A model generated the notes under the pieces. That model saw only the letters and a list, made by a program, of their open reading frames with translations. It made no database searches and was not told where the DNA came from. Made by a program: the position numbers and the translations under genes. This document shows, one piece after another, positions 5,552 to 5,759 of a DNA stretch of 5,759 nt (position 1 is its first letter; each line of letters starts with the position of its first letter). Source of the stretch: Gammaproteobacteria bacterium (GTDB taxonomy: Bacteria; Pseudomonadota; Gammaproteobacteria; Pseudomonadales; Pseudohongiellaceae); NCBI GenBank assembly GCA_016762975.1, contig JAESUV010000235.1, forward strand, positions 4,072 through 9,830. The letters are read 5' to 3'.

Positions 5552-5759
5552 GTGAATACAAAAATCGATACTGAGGAATCTCAATCTCCGGAACTAATCG
5601 ATCCTGTCTGCGGTATGACGGTAACAGCGAATTCATCGCATCACCATACTCATGAAAACCAGCAATTCTTTTTTTGCAGTGCTGGCTGTCAGAACAAGTT
5701 TGCCTCAAACGCGGCTAAATACCTTGTCGAAGGCAGTGACAGGAATGATAACGAGGTGG
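5552..5759 (+). CDS. YHS-domain protein, probably N-terminus of a Cu(I)-exporting P1B-type ATPase (cut by right edge)
   Basis: Sixty-nine codons are visible before the window ends. A hydrophilic lead-in is followed by a YHS metal-binding domain (about residues 16-58). The domain has DPVCGMTV at 17-24, a His cluster (HHHTH, 30-34), FFFCSAGC at 39-46 and KFASNAAKYL at 49-58. Cys20, Cys42 and Cys46 are the likely metal ligands. Many bacterial copper-translocating P1B ATPases carry exactly this domain at the N-terminus in place of, or beside, CxxC HMA domains. The copper cluster context supports that reading. The membrane and catalytic parts (CPC, DKTGT) lie outside the window, so a small stand-alone YHS protein is not excluded. 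A GTG start is chosen because GGAGG (5543-5547) lies 4 nt upstream. An in-frame TTG at 5540 is an alternative. The gene has its own MerR-type promoter. Confidence 0.75.
   Translation, partial: MNTKIDTEESQSPELIDPVCGMTVTANSSHHHTHENQQFFFCSAGCQNKFASNAAKYLVEGSDRNDNEV

Overview
The window looks like a copper-handling locus from a gammaproteobacterium, probably marine or aquatic and of moderate GC. That guess rests on protein style, the Fur box and MerR-type promoters; no rRNA or other phylogenetic marker is present. Two genes run leftward and a copper resistance cluster runs rightward from a 436-bp divergent intergenic region.

Left part, minus strand: the first 116 codons of a lipoprotein-type M1 aminopeptidase run off the left edge (1-350). 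Upstream of it lies a complete four-helix PepSY-TM inner-membrane protein (526-1674) whose promoter region carries a near-perfect Fur box (1698-1716). This gene is therefore probably part of iron acquisition, for example ferric-siderophore reduction. The intergenic region also holds a perfect FNR/Anr-type half-site pair (1800-1813) with no assigned target.

Right part, plus strand: a MerR/CueR-type promoter with a 19-bp spacer (2039-2069) precedes a 125-aa exported protein rich in His, Met and Cys (2111-2488), resembling CopL/CutF leader proteins. It ends in a proline-rich tail, and its stop codon lies inside an intrinsic-terminator-like hairpin. Then come copA, a Tat-exported multicopper oxidase (2662-4434), and copB, an outer-membrane copper protein (4431-5395) overlapping copA by 4 bp. 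copB is split by a one-base frameshift near 4844. A strong terminator closes the cluster (5422-5449). A second 19-bp-spacer promoter (5482-5512), similar base by base to the first, drives a gene that begins with a YHS metal-binding domain and is cut by the right edge, probably the Cu(I)-exporting P1B-ATPase.

How it fits together: the ATPase would move cytoplasmic Cu(I) to the periplasm. CopA would oxidise and bind it there, and CopB would act at the outer membrane. The most notable feature is the RNA architecture between the small leader gene and copA. It combines a hairpin plus U-tract over the leader stop codon with a perfect 9-bp inverted repeat that would sequester the copA Shine-Dalgarno sequence. 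This suggests that copAB expression is gated by translation of the copper-binding leader peptide, in the manner of CutF/CutO.
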